Positions 34,352 through 43,444 of a DNA stretch of 64,000 nt are shown piece after piece (the first letter of the stretch is position 1; each line of letters begins with the position of its first letter). The position numbers and the translations under genes were made by a program. The notes beneath the pieces were generated by a model. The model was not told where the DNA came from. It was given only the letters and a program-made list of their open reading frames with translations, and did no database searches. The DNA comes from Clostridium facile (GTDB lineage: Bacteria > Bacillota > Clostridia > Oscillospirales > Ruminococcaceae). The stretch spans positions 1,054,001 through 1,118,000 of the forward strand of contig NZ_JACOQK010000001.1 of the NCBI RefSeq assembly GCF_014297275.1, in the 5' to 3' direction.

Positions 34352-35161
34352 TTAATGTTTTTGTTCCAGTTCCTCATGGGAGGAAGCTACTACCTGGGCA
34401 ATCTCCTCCTCGGTAATAGTGGAAACCTGGTCGGATTTTTGGAGATAAAACAGGTATTCGATATTGCCTTCCGGCCCTTTTACCGGGGAATAGTCAATAT
34501 CCTTGACATAAAAGCCGTTTTCACAGCAAAAACGGAAAATCTTTTCGATCACCATCTCGTGGACTTTAGGGTCTCGGACTACCCCTTTTTTTCCGACATT
34601 TTCCCTTCCCGCTTCAAATTGTGGTTTCACCAGCACAACGGCTTCCCCTCCCTCTTTGAGCAGGAGATGTAACACCGGCAGGATGATAGTCAACGAGATG
34701 AACGAAACGTCTACCGAGGAAAAATCAATTTCCTCTGGGATTTCCTGATGGGTCAGGTATCGGGCGTTGGTGCGCTCCATGTTCACCACCCGCTCATCGG
34801 TACGGAGTTTCCACGCCAACTGGCCGTATCCCACATCAATAGCATATACCTTGGCAGCCCCGTTTTGCAGCATACAATCGGTAAAGCCACCGGTAGATGC
34901 CCCAATGTCCATGCAGGTTTTTCCGTTTAAATCTAACTGGTGCTTTTGCATCGCTTTTTCCAGTTTCAATCCGCCACGGCTAACATATTTTAATCCAGTT
35001 TTTAAGGTGATTTCGCAATTCTCTGGGACGGTTTGGCCAGCTTTGTCCACTTTTTCGTTGTTCACCAGTACTTCCCCCGCCATGATAAACGCTTTCGCTT
35101 TTTCCCGACTGGGTGCCAGCCCCCGTTCAACTAATAAAATATCAATCCTCTGTTTTGCCAA
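34352..35161 (-). CDS. tlyA: TlyA-family rRNA 2'-O-methyltransferase / S4-domain protein
   Basis: The 269-aa protein pairs an N-terminal S4 RNA-binding domain (RIDILLVERGLAPSREKAKA, GEVLVNNEKVDKAG) with an FtsJ-like methyltransferase. The SAM site is CMDIGASTGGFTDCMLQNGA (about 82-101), and the K-D-K-like catalytic set includes KLRTDERV and VKPQFEAGRENVGKKG (about 188). TlyA proteins methylate 16S and 23S rRNA. It sits 2 bp after dxs, its normal place in Clostridia. Confidence 0.93.
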   Translation of the reverse strand: MAKQRIDILLVERGLAPSREKAKAFIMAGEVLVNNEKVDKAGQTVPENCEITLKTGLKYVSRGGLKLEKAMQKHQLDLNGKTCMDIGASTGGFTDCMLQNGAAKVYAIDVGYGQLAWKLRTDERVVNMERTNARYLTHQEIPEEIDFSSVDVSFISLTIILPVLHLLLKEGGEAVVLVKPQFEAGRENVGKKGVVRDPKVHEMVIEKIFRFCCENGFYVKDIDYSPVKGPEGNIEYLFYLQKSDQVSTITEEEIAQVVASSHEELEQKH

Positions 35162-35163
35162 AA

Positions 35164-37017
35164 CTACACCTCATTTATCTGTTCTACAATTGTTTTTATC
35201 ATACCATCCCGGTCCAGATGGAGCTGTTTTAAACTGCTCTCTACGGATGCCTGAGGAATAAAGTGGTCAATCGCCGTCAAGGTATAGGAACCCTGGAAAC
35301 CATACTGATTTAGGGCGTTAAGGAAATGTTCCCCGATTCCACCCAGGCGAATCCCTTCCTCAAAGAAAAAGATTCTTTGGTACTGGCTAGCTTTTTTCAC
35401 CGCTTCCTCCGGCAATGGGGAAATCCGGTTTAACTTTAACACTGCCGTTGGACAGACTTCCCCTAGTTTTTGGGCAGCCTGGATAGCATCAGCAGAAATC
35501 CTGCCATAGGTGACAATCAGGCAATCACCTTCCCCAATCCACTGGTAGTCGGTGTTTTTCTCCGGAAACTCCGGCAATTTCGGCTCGGACCCCCTTGGAT
35601 ACCGTACCGCTACAACGCCGTCAATTTCATATAGTGCTTTTTTCAAAAAGATGCGGGTTTCCTCATAGTCCGCTGGGGAATAAACCGTAATCCCCGGGAT
35701 ATGACTTAGGTAAGCGGCGTCGAAAATCCCCTGATGGGTTTCCCCGTCGTTCCCCACAATGCCAGCACGGTCTACCGCAAGCACAACATGGTTCCGGCTG
35801 ATGGCAGCGTCGTGGATAATCTGATCGTATCCACGCTGCAAAAAGGTGGAGTACACCGCGAATACAGGGCGCATCCCATTGCACGCCAAGCCGGAACAAA
35901 AGGTAACGGCGTGTTCTTCCGCAATGCCTACGTCAAAAAAACGGTCACGGCACGTGGAGGAAAAATATTGCAGACCGGTGCCATACTTCATGGCGGCGGT
36001 TACCGCACAGACTTTTTTGTCCATCCGTCCAATCCGCTCCAGCTCTTTCCCAAAAGCGGTGGAAAAACTGTCTTCTTCTATAAAATCAGGGTTACCCTGC
36101 TCAATGTCAAAATTAGATACCCCGTGATAAGCTCCGGGGTTTTGTTCCGCTTTGGAATATCCTTTCCCTTTGGTAGTGAACACTTGAATCAATGCTGGTT
36201 TATCTGCGTTTTTTGCCCAGTTCATGGCACGGGATAGCTCCTCTAGGTTGTGCCCGTCCACCGGGCCCAGATAGGCAAACCCCAAATCGGTAAAAAAGTT
36301 GCTGTGGTACAACATATTTTTAATCCCTTTTTTGGAGCTGGAAAGGACTTTTTTCAATCCTTTCCCCACAACTGGGGTGTGGTCCAGGATGTTTTCCAAT
36401 GAACTTTTGGTTTTCAAATAGGTGGGTTCCGAACGCAGGTTGGCAAGGTAACGGGCAAAGCTCCCCACCGTTTTGGAGATAGACATCTCATTATAATTTA
36501 AAATGACAATTAGATTATGTAGTCCCGCTGCGTTGTTCAGTGCTTCATATGCCATACCTCCGGTAAAGGCACCATCCCCAATCACTGCAATGACAGAGCG
36601 GTTGGAGCCCTTTAACAGTTCCGCCCGGGCAATCCCACAGGCAGCGGAAATCGAGTTGGTACTATGGCCAGCCATAAAGGAATCGTGCTCGCTCTCATAA
36701 GGGCGTGGAAAGCCGGAAATCCCATTTTCCTGGCGCAAGGTGGAAAATTGTTCCCTCCGCCCTGTCAACAATTTATGGGTATAACACTGGTGGCCTACAT
36801 CCCACACAATTTTATCCTTGGGGCTTTCAAAGGCACGGTGTAATGCCACAGTTAGTTCCACAACCCCTAAATTTGACGCCAAATGCCCCCCAGTTTTGGA
36901 AACCGTTTGGATAATACAGGTGCGAATTTCTGCACAAAGGCGTTTTAACTCAGCATCTGTTAATTGATCTAAATCTCTTGGGGAATTGATTCGACTTAAT
37001 AAAGAATTTTGATTCAT
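35164..37017 (-). CDS. dxs: 1-deoxy-D-xylulose-5-phosphate synthase
   Basis: The 617-aa enzyme joins pyruvate and glyceraldehyde 3-phosphate in the first step of the MEP isoprenoid pathway. The substrate and cofactor elements are present: IVWDVGHQCYTHKLLTGR (about 69-86), the thiamine diphosphate motif IGDGAFTGGMAYEALNNAAG (about 145-164), VDRAGIVGNDGETHQG (about 415) and RYPRGSEP. Length is normal. The gene sits in the same cluster as ispA, so precursor supply and prenyl chain synthesis are co-transcribed. Ribosome site GGGGGAGGG. Confidence 0.98.
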   Translation of the reverse strand: MNQNSLLSRINSPRDLDQLTDAELKRLCAEIRTCIIQTVSKTGGHLASNLGVVELTVALHRAFESPKDKIVWDVGHQCYTHKLLTGRREQFSTLRQENGISGFPRPYESEHDSFMAGHSTNSISAACGIARAELLKGSNRSVIAVIGDGAFTGGMAYEALNNAAGLHNLIVILNYNEMSISKTVGSFARYLANLRSEPTYLKTKSSLENILDHTPVVGKGLKKVLSSSKKGIKNMLYHSNFFTDLGFAYLGPVDGHNLEELSRAMNWAKNADKPALIQVFTTKGKGYSKAEQNPGAYHGVSNFDIEQGNPDFIEEDSFSTAFGKELERIGRMDKKVCAVTAAMKYGTGLQYFSSTCRDRFFDVGIAEEHAVTFCSGLACNGMRPVFAVYSTFLQRGYDQIIHDAAISRNHVVLAVDRAGIVGNDGETHQGIFDAAYLSHIPGITVYSPADYEETRIFLKKALYEIDGVVAVRYPRGSEPKLPEFPEKNTDYQWIGEGDCLIVTYGRISADAIQAAQKLGEVCPTAVLKLNRISPLPEEAVKKASQYQRIFFFEEGIRLGGIGEHFLNALNQYGFQGSYTLTAIDHFIPQASVESSLKQLHLDRDGMIKTIVEQINEV

Positions 37018-37048
37018 AAACCCTCCCCCGGTGCTGTTATAACAATAA

Positions 37049-37591
37049 TTAAATGGAGGTTGGAATGAGCAATGCTACCACAATCCCCAATAAAGCACCA
37101 GCTAATACTTGTAACGGTGTATGCCCAAGTTTTTCTTTAATTTGTTTTAACTCCTCGTCGTCCTCTTCCTCCGCGTCCAATTGCTCCGAAGGTTTTGCTA
37201 AAGATTTTAAGGTGTTTTCCAGCCGTTGTTTCTGATTATCGTCCGGGCAGTCTGTCCGTTTTAACAATAGGATAATTTTATTTAATACTTTTGCCTGCTC
37301 CCCAGAGGAATACCGCACACCCATGGCGTCATACATCACAATTGCCGCCATAATCACCGCGATGGCAAAGGCGGCGGAATTTAATCCAGAACATCGTCCG
37401 ATTGCCAAAGTTAAGGCGCACACGGTAGCGGAATGGGAACTTGGCATACCGCCGGACGCTGTAAGCAGTTCCCGATTAAATTTTTTATTGGTAACCAGGT
37501 CAAGCAACGTTTTAGCGAGCTGGGCCACCACCCACGCCGCTAAAGCAGCAATCAAGGGATAATTATGAAGGACCCCTGTGATACTGTACAT
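37049..37591 (-). CDS. Divergent PAP2-family membrane phosphatase (YuiD-like)
   Basis: The 180-aa protein has four or five membrane segments and a divergent PAP2 motif, TASGGMPSSHSATVCALTLA (about 45-64), where P-S-S-H-S holds the catalytic histidine. A second motif, YDAMGVRYSSGEQAKVLN (about 87-104), is typical of the DUF212/YuiD family. A charged loop rich in E and D precedes the last helix. Its place next to ispA and dxs suggests a prenyl-phosphate role, but the substrate is unknown. Confidence 0.85.
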   Translation of the reverse strand: MYSITGVLHNYPLIAALAAWVVAQLAKTLLDLVTNKKFNRELLTASGGMPSSHSATVCALTLAIGRCSGLNSAAFAIAVIMAAIVMYDAMGVRYSSGEQAKVLNKIILLLKRTDCPDDNQKQRLENTLKSLAKPSEQLDAEEEDDEELKQIKEKLGHTPLQVLAGALLGIVVALLIPTSI

Positions 37592-37606
37592 ACAAAACCT
37601 CTCCTT

Positions 37607-38494
37607 TTACTTTTTCCGTTCCAGCAACATATCGGTTAATTCCAGCAAAAATTCTGGATGATCAAACTGGCGTAACTGCTGTTTTGCCAACTCAGTCAAC
37701 TCAGCCGCTTTTTGGCGGGAACCTTCCAACCCGAACAAGGTGATAAAATTGGTTTTTTGCATTTGTTCATCACTTCCGATTGGTTTGCCCAGCAGCTGCT
37801 GATCTCCCACCACATCCAAGATATCATCGCAAATCTGAAATGCTAGCCCCAGAGTTTCGGCGTAAGCACCAATCTGCTGGATTTGTTCCGGAGAGGCTTT
37901 GGCGGCAATTGCCCCCAACTGGCAGGCAGCACGGATGAGCGCCCCTGTCTTTAACAGGTGCATTTGATGCAAAATTTCATATTCAATCCGTTGGTTTTCA
38001 TAGGTCAAATCAATTACCTGGCCACCCACCATGCCGTCGGTACCAGCACAATGGGAAAGGGTTTCTATCCCTTTTGCGATTTCCTCATAGCCTGTCCCGT
38101 GGGTTTGATGGGCTTTTGCCATCACCTCAAAGGCATACAGCAGGAGGGCATCCCCTGCTAAAAGGGCGTTGGCTTCCCCAAATGCAATATGGCAGGATGG
38201 CTTTCCCCTGCGGAGTTCATCATCATCCATACAGGGAAGGTCATCGTGGATTAATGAACTGGAATGAATCATCTCCACCGCACAGGCAAATGGCAAGGCA
38301 TGTTGGATCTCCCCACCCAACATACGGCATACCTCCAGGGTAAGCACTGGACGGAGACGCTTTCCTCCTGCTTCCACACTATACGCCATAGCGTCGTCTA
38401 CCACATGCTGCAAATTGCTTTTTTTTGGAAGGTATTCTTCCAACTGCTGGTTCACCATTTGGATATATTCTTGTAAGGTTTGTGTAAAACTCAT
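37607..38494 (-). CDS. ispA: Farnesyl/geranyl diphosphate synthase
   Basis: In this 295-aa all-helical prenyltransferase, both aspartate-rich motifs are intact: DDLPCMDDDELRRG (about 83-96) and QICDDILDVVGD (about 219-230). It condenses isopentenyl diphosphate with allylic substrates to farnesyl diphosphate for bactoprenol and other isoprenoids. The start overlaps the xseB stop by 4 bp, so it is in the same operon, the common Firmicute order xseA-xseB-ispA. Length is normal. Confidence 0.95.
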   Translation of the reverse strand: MSFTQTLQEYIQMVNQQLEEYLPKKSNLQHVVDDAMAYSVEAGGKRLRPVLTLEVCRMLGGEIQHALPFACAVEMIHSSSLIHDDLPCMDDDELRRGKPSCHIAFGEANALLAGDALLLYAFEVMAKAHQTHGTGYEEIAKGIETLSHCAGTDGMVGGQVIDLTYENQRIEYEILHQMHLLKTGALIRAACQLGAIAAKASPEQIQQIGAYAETLGLAFQICDDILDVVGDQQLLGKPIGSDEQMQKTNFITLFGLEGSRQKAAELTELAKQQLRQFDHPEFLLELTDMLLERKK

Positions 38495-38703
38495 TGTTCT
38501 CCCCCAGAATTTTCCTCTTGTTTTGTAATTTCCTCAATTTTTAATTGGGCTGACTGAAGTTTTTCATGGCAGATGGCGGAGAGCTTTGTCCCTTTTTCGT
38601 AAAGCTCCAAACTCTGCTCCAAAGACAGGTTGCCTTTTTCCAGTTTTGCCACGATTTTTTCCAGTTCTGCCATGGCTTTTTCAAAAGAAAGCTGTTGTTC
38701 CAT
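38491..38703 (-). CDS. xseB: Exodeoxyribonuclease VII small subunit
   Basis: This 70-aa coiled-coil protein has the family segment SFEKAMAELEKIVAKLEKGN and LSLEQSLELYEKGTKL. XseB binds the XseA large subunit and is needed for stable single-strand DNA exonuclease activity. It lies 3 bp after xseA and overlaps ispA by 4 bp. Length is normal. Confidence 0.95.
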   Translation of the reverse strand: MEQQLSFEKAMAELEKIVAKLEKGNLSLEQSLELYEKGTKLSAICHEKLQSAQLKIEEITKQEENSGGEQ

Positions 38704-38706
38704 TGG

Positions 38707-39906
38707 TTACCTCATTTTTTTGGTAATGGTGCTTTCCACCATACTACCATCGTAAAATTTTGTTGTCAGTGTATCCCCTATTTTCAGGCGGCGGGAATTT
38801 TTGACCGCTTTGTGTTCCTCATTAAAGGTGATGGAATACCCACGCCCCAGCACTTTGAGTGGGCTGAGGTTTTCCAACAGGGAAACCGCTGAGCCAAACC
38901 TTTGCTGGGCTTGGGAATAAGACGACTGGAAACAGGTTTCCAACCGATGATCCAGTTGGTGGAGTATTGCCTGCCCCGCTGCCAGATGGCCGGCCGGGGA
39001 ATGGAGGTGTAACTGGTGCTCCAACCCAACAAGCTGGTGTTCCCGCTGCTGTATACAATCTACTGTATAATTATACAACAACTCCCGCTGCTTGTCGATA
39101 CCGGATAATAGATACTGTAAATCCGGAGCAACCAGTTCTGCCGCTGCGGAAGGGGTTGGCGCCCTCAAATCCGCTACAAAATCCGCTATGGTAAAATCCA
39201 CTTCGTGCCCCACAGCAGAAATCACCGGGATGGAACAGGCAGCAATCGCCCTTGCCACAGCTTCCTCATTAAATGCCCAAAGGTCTTCTAGGGAACCTCC
39301 GCCCCGCCCTACAATCAGGACGTCCACCCCAACCTGTTCCGCCAAACGGATGGCAGAACAAATAGAGCCAGCGGCTTGTTCCCCCTGCACCTGGGCAGGG
39401 AAAATTTTCACGGTACCAATAGGGTAGCGCCTAGATAAAATTTGCAGGATATCCTGTAATGCCGCCCCGGTTTTGGAGGTTACCACACCGATGGTATTGG
39501 GCTGGGCTGGGAGCGGCTTTTTCCGCTCCGGGTCGAACAGCCCTTCTTTCGCCAGCTTTTGCTTGAGCTGTTCAAACGCCATTGCCAAGGCACCGGCACC
39601 ATCCGGCTGGATATCGGTACAATAAAGCTGATAAACGCCATCCCGTTCAAACACTTGGATATCTCCCAGGGCAATCACCTGCATGCCGTTTTCTGGCATA
39701 AAACGCAAATGAGCCACGTTGCTTTTGAACATGACACATTTTAGGGCACTATTCTGGTCTTTTAACGTAAAATAGCAGTGTCCAGACCGAAGATGGTGGA
39801 CAAAATTGGAGACCTCCCCACGGATCGCAATCCGGTGGAGGATATCCTCTGCCAATAGTATTTGTTTGATAAACCGGTTTACATCCGAAACACTGTAACT
39901 GGTCAC
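38707..39906 (-). CDS. xseA: Exodeoxyribonuclease VII large subunit
   Basis: The GTG at 39906 is chosen as start because GGAGG lies 7 bases before it and it overlaps the stop of the upstream gene in GTGA; the product is 399 aa, the usual size. An N-terminal OB fold (YSVSDVNRFIKQILLAEDIL, IRGEVSNFVHHLRSGHCYFT) binds single-stranded DNA. The catalytic part has TSKTGAALQDILQILSRRYP, the LIVGRGGGSLEDLWAFNEE motif, and PVISAVGHEVDFTIADFVAD with RAPTPSAAAEL. A C-terminal coiled coil contacts XseB. Confidence 0.96.
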   Translation of the reverse strand: MTSYSVSDVNRFIKQILLAEDILHRIAIRGEVSNFVHHLRSGHCYFTLKDQNSALKCVMFKSNVAHLRFMPENGMQVIALGDIQVFERDGVYQLYCTDIQPDGAGALAMAFEQLKQKLAKEGLFDPERKKPLPAQPNTIGVVTSKTGAALQDILQILSRRYPIGTVKIFPAQVQGEQAAGSICSAIRLAEQVGVDVLIVGRGGGSLEDLWAFNEEAVARAIAACSIPVISAVGHEVDFTIADFVADLRAPTPSAAAELVAPDLQYLLSGIDKQRELLYNYTVDCIQQREHQLVGLEHQLHLHSPAGHLAAGQAILHQLDHRLETCFQSSYSQAQQRFGSAVSLLENLSPLKVLGRGYSITFNEEHKAVKNSRRLKIGDTLTTKFYDGSMVESTITKKMR

Positions 39907-40841
39907 GCAAGTTCCTCCATTTTTCCTGCTAATACCGCAATCCCCCCCGCATTGTCCGAGGAAAACTCCGGTTTCGCAAAACACGCCTGGTATTTTCCGG
40001 TGAAATAATCCCGGATGATCCGGTTAGACATCACCCCACCGGCAAATAAAACCGGTTTTTTGCCATACTGCTCTATCGTTGCCAACAGCATCCGTTCCAA
40101 CGTCTGTTGGATGTACTGCAAACAATAACGGGCAATATAGGAGGGTTCCGCCCCTTGTTCCTTTAATTTACCGCACTGGTTTTCCAAGCCGGACAAACAG
40201 CAGTCCAGCCCTTTGACCATGGGCTGCGTTTTGATTTTATCGGTACATTGCAACGCAAGCTGTTCCAAATAAGGTCCCGCTGGAAATGGCAGCCCCAAAC
40301 TCACCCCTACCCGGTCGATTGCCTGACCGGCTTTTAAGTCGAGGGAAGTCCCCACCATCTTAATTTGGTCGATTGTCCCGTTTCCAGTTTTCACCAATAA
40401 ACAGTCGGTAGTACCACCGGAAACATGGAAGGCGATAAATTCGGAGTGGTGCAGCCATTCCAGACGTTTGGCGGAATACAAAGCAGCGGCAATATGCCCC
40501 TGCTGGTGGGAAAACTCATGTACTGGTATCCCCAATACCGCCCCAATGGAATCCGCCGCCATTTTGCCCGTTAAAAAGCAGGGCATGTAGGAACCTTCCA
40601 CATTCCTCGGGCGCACTGAAACCCCAATGGCTTCGGGGAGCCCGTCAGCGGTTTCAAATAACTGCTGCATCATCTTCCCCAGCAGTTTCGTGTGTTCAAA
40701 CACCGCCTGGGATTGCCGCAGCCCCAAACTTCCTTCCGGTGTAGGCAAAAGGTGTTTTGCCATCTCCATCCGACGGGACTGTGTATCATAAAACGCGGTG
40801 GAACAGGTATAATTGCTGGTATCAATCCCTAATACTCTCAT
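39903..40841 (-). CDS. TsaD-like (peptidase M22 / Kae1 family) ASKHA protein
   Basis: The 312-aa protein has the fold and metal motif of TsaD, which helps make the threonylcarbamoyl-adenosine of tRNA: VLGIDTSNYTCSTAFYD at the start, the HXXXH-type FSHQQGHIAAAL (about 110), FHVSGGTTDCLLV, VKGLDCCLSGLENQC and LFAGGVMSNRIIRDYF. It is shorter and more diverged than the usual 330-345-aa TsaD, and the IPHISHQ-type motif reads VHEFSHQQGH. Clostridia often carry this paralogue at the nusB-xseA junction alongside a true tsaD elsewhere. So catalytic equivalence is doubtful. Confidence 0.8.
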   Translation of the reverse strand: MRVLGIDTSNYTCSTAFYDTQSRRMEMAKHLLPTPEGSLGLRQSQAVFEHTKLLGKMMQQLFETADGLPEAIGVSVRPRNVEGSYMPCFLTGKMAADSIGAVLGIPVHEFSHQQGHIAAALYSAKRLEWLHHSEFIAFHVSGGTTDCLLVKTGNGTIDQIKMVGTSLDLKAGQAIDRVGVSLGLPFPAGPYLEQLALQCTDKIKTQPMVKGLDCCLSGLENQCGKLKEQGAEPSYIARYCLQYIQQTLERMLLATIEQYGKKPVLFAGGVMSNRIIRDYFTGKYQACFAKPEFSSDNAGGIAVLAGKMEELA

Positions 40842-41243
40842 TTATTTTTCTTCCAGCTTCCGTACAAATCCACCCAGCACGCCGTTGATAAAAGCAGCGT
40901 CTTCCTGGGAAGCATAGGTTTTTGCCAGTTCTACTGCTTCGTTAATCGCAATTGGCGGCTCAATGGCGTCCTCAAACAGAATCTCATAAACAGCCAGGCG
41001 CAAAATCGCCAACACCACCTTGGAAAGGCGAGAAATACTCCATTTGGTCAAATGTTCTGAAATCACCGCATCCAGTTCCTGCACATGCTGCTGCACGCCA
41101 GTTACAATGCGGATGACCTCCTCGTTTACCTGTAAGTCGTCACACTCTTTGGCAATTTCTACAATTTGTGTTAAATCATCATCGTTAAAAATCTTTTCAA
41201 AAACGAGCACAAAGGCGTTTTCACGTATTTCATGTCTTTTCAT
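40842..41243 (-). CDS. nusB: NusB transcription antitermination factor
   Basis: The 133-aa helical protein binds boxA RNA with S10 (NusE) and promotes rRNA transcription. Family features are KRHEIRENAFVLVFEKIF at the N-terminus, LSKVVLAILRLAVYEILFED near 80, and PPIAINEAVELAKTYASQED with FINGVLGGFVRKL at the end. It follows the Asp23 gene by 25 bp and is directly followed by the TsaD-like gene. Length is normal. Confidence 0.96.
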   Translation of the reverse strand: MKRHEIRENAFVLVFEKIFNDDDLTQIVEIAKECDDLQVNEEVIRIVTGVQQHVQELDAVISEHLTKWSISRLSKVVLAILRLAVYEILFEDAIEPPIAINEAVELAKTYASQEDAAFINGVLGGFVRKLEEK

Positions 41244-41268
41244 GGTACTATCCTTTCTTGCGGGGCAA

Positions 41269-41616
41269 CTAATCCTGAAGGATTCCTGCGATGTAAATAT
41301 TCACCTGGTATACAGCGACACCAGCCATATTCTGGACGGCTTCTTTTACCTGCCGTTGTACATTTTCTGCTGTGCGTTTGATCACATAGCCTTTATCCAT
41401 TAAAATACCCAAGGTGATTTTTACGCTGTCCGCATTGGTTTCGATCATAATTTGCTTTGGTTTTTTGGCTTTTAACAAATAATCTTTTTTGCTGACAGGT
41501 ACCAAAGCAAGGCCAGCGACGCCTTCTATTTCCATTACCGTTTGTTTTACAATTGCGCCAATTACTTCTTCCGATATTTTTAAATGGCCCGTAGATGTGG
41601 TTTGATTGATTTTCAT
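41269..41616 (-). CDS. Asp23/Gls24 family envelope stress protein
   Basis: The 115-aa protein has the Asp23 plan: HLKISEEVIGAIVKQTVMEI near the start, EGVAGLALVP, VKITLGILMDKGYVIKRTAE and VQRQVKEAVQNMAGVAVYQV near the end. Such proteins lie at the membrane and are linked to cell-envelope homeostasis; the exact function is unknown. It is the first gene of the housekeeping cluster, with a promoter at 41681-41709 and ribosome site AAGGAGGAAACACC. Confidence 0.92.
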   Translation of the reverse strand: MKINQTTSTGHLKISEEVIGAIVKQTVMEIEGVAGLALVPVSKKDYLLKAKKPKQIMIETNADSVKITLGILMDKGYVIKRTAENVQRQVKEAVQNMAGVAVYQVNIYIAGILQD

Positions 41617-41680
41617 GGTGTTTCCTCCTTGGTTCCTGTTGAAAATTTAACCAGATAAGCAAAACATTACTATCTTAATT

Positions 41681-41709
41681 AATATACCACATAATTGAAA
41701 AAAACACAA
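41681..41709 (-). promoter_or_regulatory. Promoter of the Asp23-nusB-...-recN cluster
   Basis: Minus strand TTGTGT (41704-41709), 17-bp spacer, TATATT (41681-41686), 65 bp upstream of the Asp23 start. Confidence 0.6.
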
Positions 41710-42344
41710 ATATTTTCCCCCGAATTTCCGGCAAAGAAAAACTGGACAAATAACAGGTTTGCATTTATAATAAAATATTGCTGGTTTATGGTAATTTCGG
41801 CATTTTTCAACCAAATGCCAGAAGATAGCATACTGGATAGGTGTCTCTTTTTTCCGGCTATCCTGTAAAAAGAACTGGAACATTTTTCTTGTATTATGGG
41901 AATTCGTTCCTTGATTTAACCAAATCGGAGTAAATTTTTTTGTGGATAACCAAGCAATACTGCATCTGCGTTTTTTCATATAGGGGAAAAGGACACCTCA
42001 AGGTTTTGGCAAGTGGAAGGATTGCAGTATCTGTATCCCCTTTAGAGGGGGTAAATAAGAAACGCATCTGCTTTTTGTAGGTATGGGGTTACGGTTGTTT
42101 TCATGTATTTTTGTAGTAATTCCCCTCTGATTGGATTGATTTTGTTTCCCATAAGGTAGATGGATGCCGTATATCATAGCATTACAGTGCATGGTTTTGG
42201 TAGGCAGTTTTCCAATAGTCATTATTAGGAGGGAACTTGTTTCCTGCAATATGGGATCAAGGCAATCATCAATAGATTCGTTTTTGAAATAGGCGGATAC
42301 CGCCTGCTACGATACAATAAAAATTTTGGAGGTTTGGGTTTGTT
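41710..42344. other. Intergenic region with a GC dyad before azlC
   Basis: No gene is supported: the minus-strand frames at 41647-41979 and 41998-42249 lack ribosome sites and family resemblance. The perfect dyad AGGCGG-ATA-CCGCCT (42291-42305) lies just upstream of TACAAT (42313-42318), and could be an operator for azlCD. Confidence 0.45.
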
Positions 42345-43052
42345 ATGGTAACAAACAGTTTTACAAAGGGGTTTTGGGATGGGCTTCCCATTGCTTTGGG
42401 GTATTTATCGGTTTCTTTTACGTTTGGCATGGCTGCTGTGGCTCAGGGCATCCCAGTATGGGGTGCGGTGATGATTTCGATGACCAATGTTACTTCCGCT
42501 GGGCAGTTTGCCGGGCTCTCCTTGATGGCAGCATCTGGAGGGATGTTTGAGATGGCATTGACTCAGCTCATCATCAACCTGCGTTACGCCTTGATGTCCC
42601 TTTCCCTCTCCCAGAAGCTGGAGAAGCATGTGAACCTGCTGGACCGTTTTGTCATCTCATTCTGCAACACCGACGAGGTGTTCGCGGTTGCCAGCGGCCA
42701 ACGGGGGGAAGTGGGGAAACGCTATCTGTACGGGTTGATTCTCACCCCTTACTTTGGGTGGGCGATTGGCACGCTAATCGGGGCGGCAGCCAGCACTTTC
42801 CTTCCAGAATTTATCCGTTCCGCACTGGGCATTGCGATTTACGGCATGTTCCTGGCGATTATCATCCCACCGGCAAAGCATTTCCGCCCTGTACTTTGGA
42901 TTGTGCTGCTCTCCGCTGGACTAAGCTGCGCATTCCGGTGGCTGCCAGTGCTGAACCAGGTTTCCCCCGGTTTTGTAATCATCATCTGCACCATCCTTAC
43001 AGCAGCAATTGGCGCAAAATTCTTCCCAATTAACGAGGAGGACCCCCAATGA
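42345..43052 (+). CDS. azlC: AzlC, branched-chain amino acid exporter subunit
   Basis: The 235-aa membrane protein belongs to the AzlC family: FWDGLPIALGYLSVSFTFGM at the start, YALMSLSLSQKLEKH and DEVFAVASG in the first third, and about five helices. With AzlD it exports branched-chain amino acids such as valine or related analogues. A ribosome site GGAGG lies 14 bases before the ATG at 42345. The stop overlaps azlD by 4 bp. The G/C-rich coding use contrasts with the A/T-rich leader region. Confidence 0.93.
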   Translation: MVTNSFTKGFWDGLPIALGYLSVSFTFGMAAVAQGIPVWGAVMISMTNVTSAGQFAGLSLMAASGGMFEMALTQLIINLRYALMSLSLSQKLEKHVNLLDRFVISFCNTDEVFAVASGQRGEVGKRYLYGLILTPYFGWAIGTLIGAAASTFLPEFIRSALGIAIYGMFLAIIIPPAKHFRPVLWIVLLSAGLSCAFRWLPVLNQVSPGFVIIICTILTAAIGAKFFPINEEDPQ

Positions 43053-43372
43053 ACATGAGTATTGAAAAATTTCTGCTATATGTAGCGGTGATGGCTGGGG
43101 TTACTTATCTAATCCGTATGCTGCCCCTGGTGATTTTTAAAAAGAAAATCCAAAGCCGTTTTATCAAATCATTTCTATTTTATGTTCCCTATGCGGTGCT
43201 TGCTGCGATGACCATACCGGACATCTTTTTTTCTACCGGAAACGTCTGGTCCGCAGTAGCGGGGCTAGTGGTGGCGGTAATCCTCGCCTATTTTGAAAAA
43301 GGACTGCTTACTGTTGCGCTGTGTGCCTGTGGCGGGGTATTGGTGGTAGAATCCCTGCTGAAATTGCTGTAA
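43049..43372 (+). CDS. azlD: AzlD, branched-chain amino acid exporter small subunit
   Basis: The 107-aa protein with about four membrane helices is the AzlD partner of AzlC: YLIRMLPLVIFKKKIQSRFI and FYVPYAVLAAMTIPDIFFST are the family landmarks. Coupled by a 4-bp overlap. Length is normal. The next plus-strand promoter begins 38 bp later, so it ends the operon. Confidence 0.93.
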   Translation: MNMSIEKFLLYVAVMAGVTYLIRMLPLVIFKKKIQSRFIKSFLFYVPYAVLAAMTIPDIFFSTGNVWSAVAGLVVAVILAYFEKGLLTVALCACGGVLVVESLLKLL

Positions 43373-43409
43373 GATTTACAAATTATTCACACTGGACATG
43401 GTTTTGTCA

Positions 43410-43438
43410 TTGACTTTTCCCGTAGGGTATCGTACAAT
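43410..43438 (+). promoter_or_regulatory. Promoter of the leader RNA upstream of the CorC/HlyC gene
   Basis: TTGACT (43410-43415), 17-bp spacer, TACAAT (43433-43438). The predicted start is near 43445, about 200 nt upstream of the CorC/HlyC start codon. Confidence 0.7.
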
Positions 43439-43444
43439 AGAGCC

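Noticed and set aside
41647..42249. Two minus-strand frames upstream of the Asp23 gene
   Set aside because: No ribosome sites, unusual composition, and the first overlaps the Asp23 promoter.
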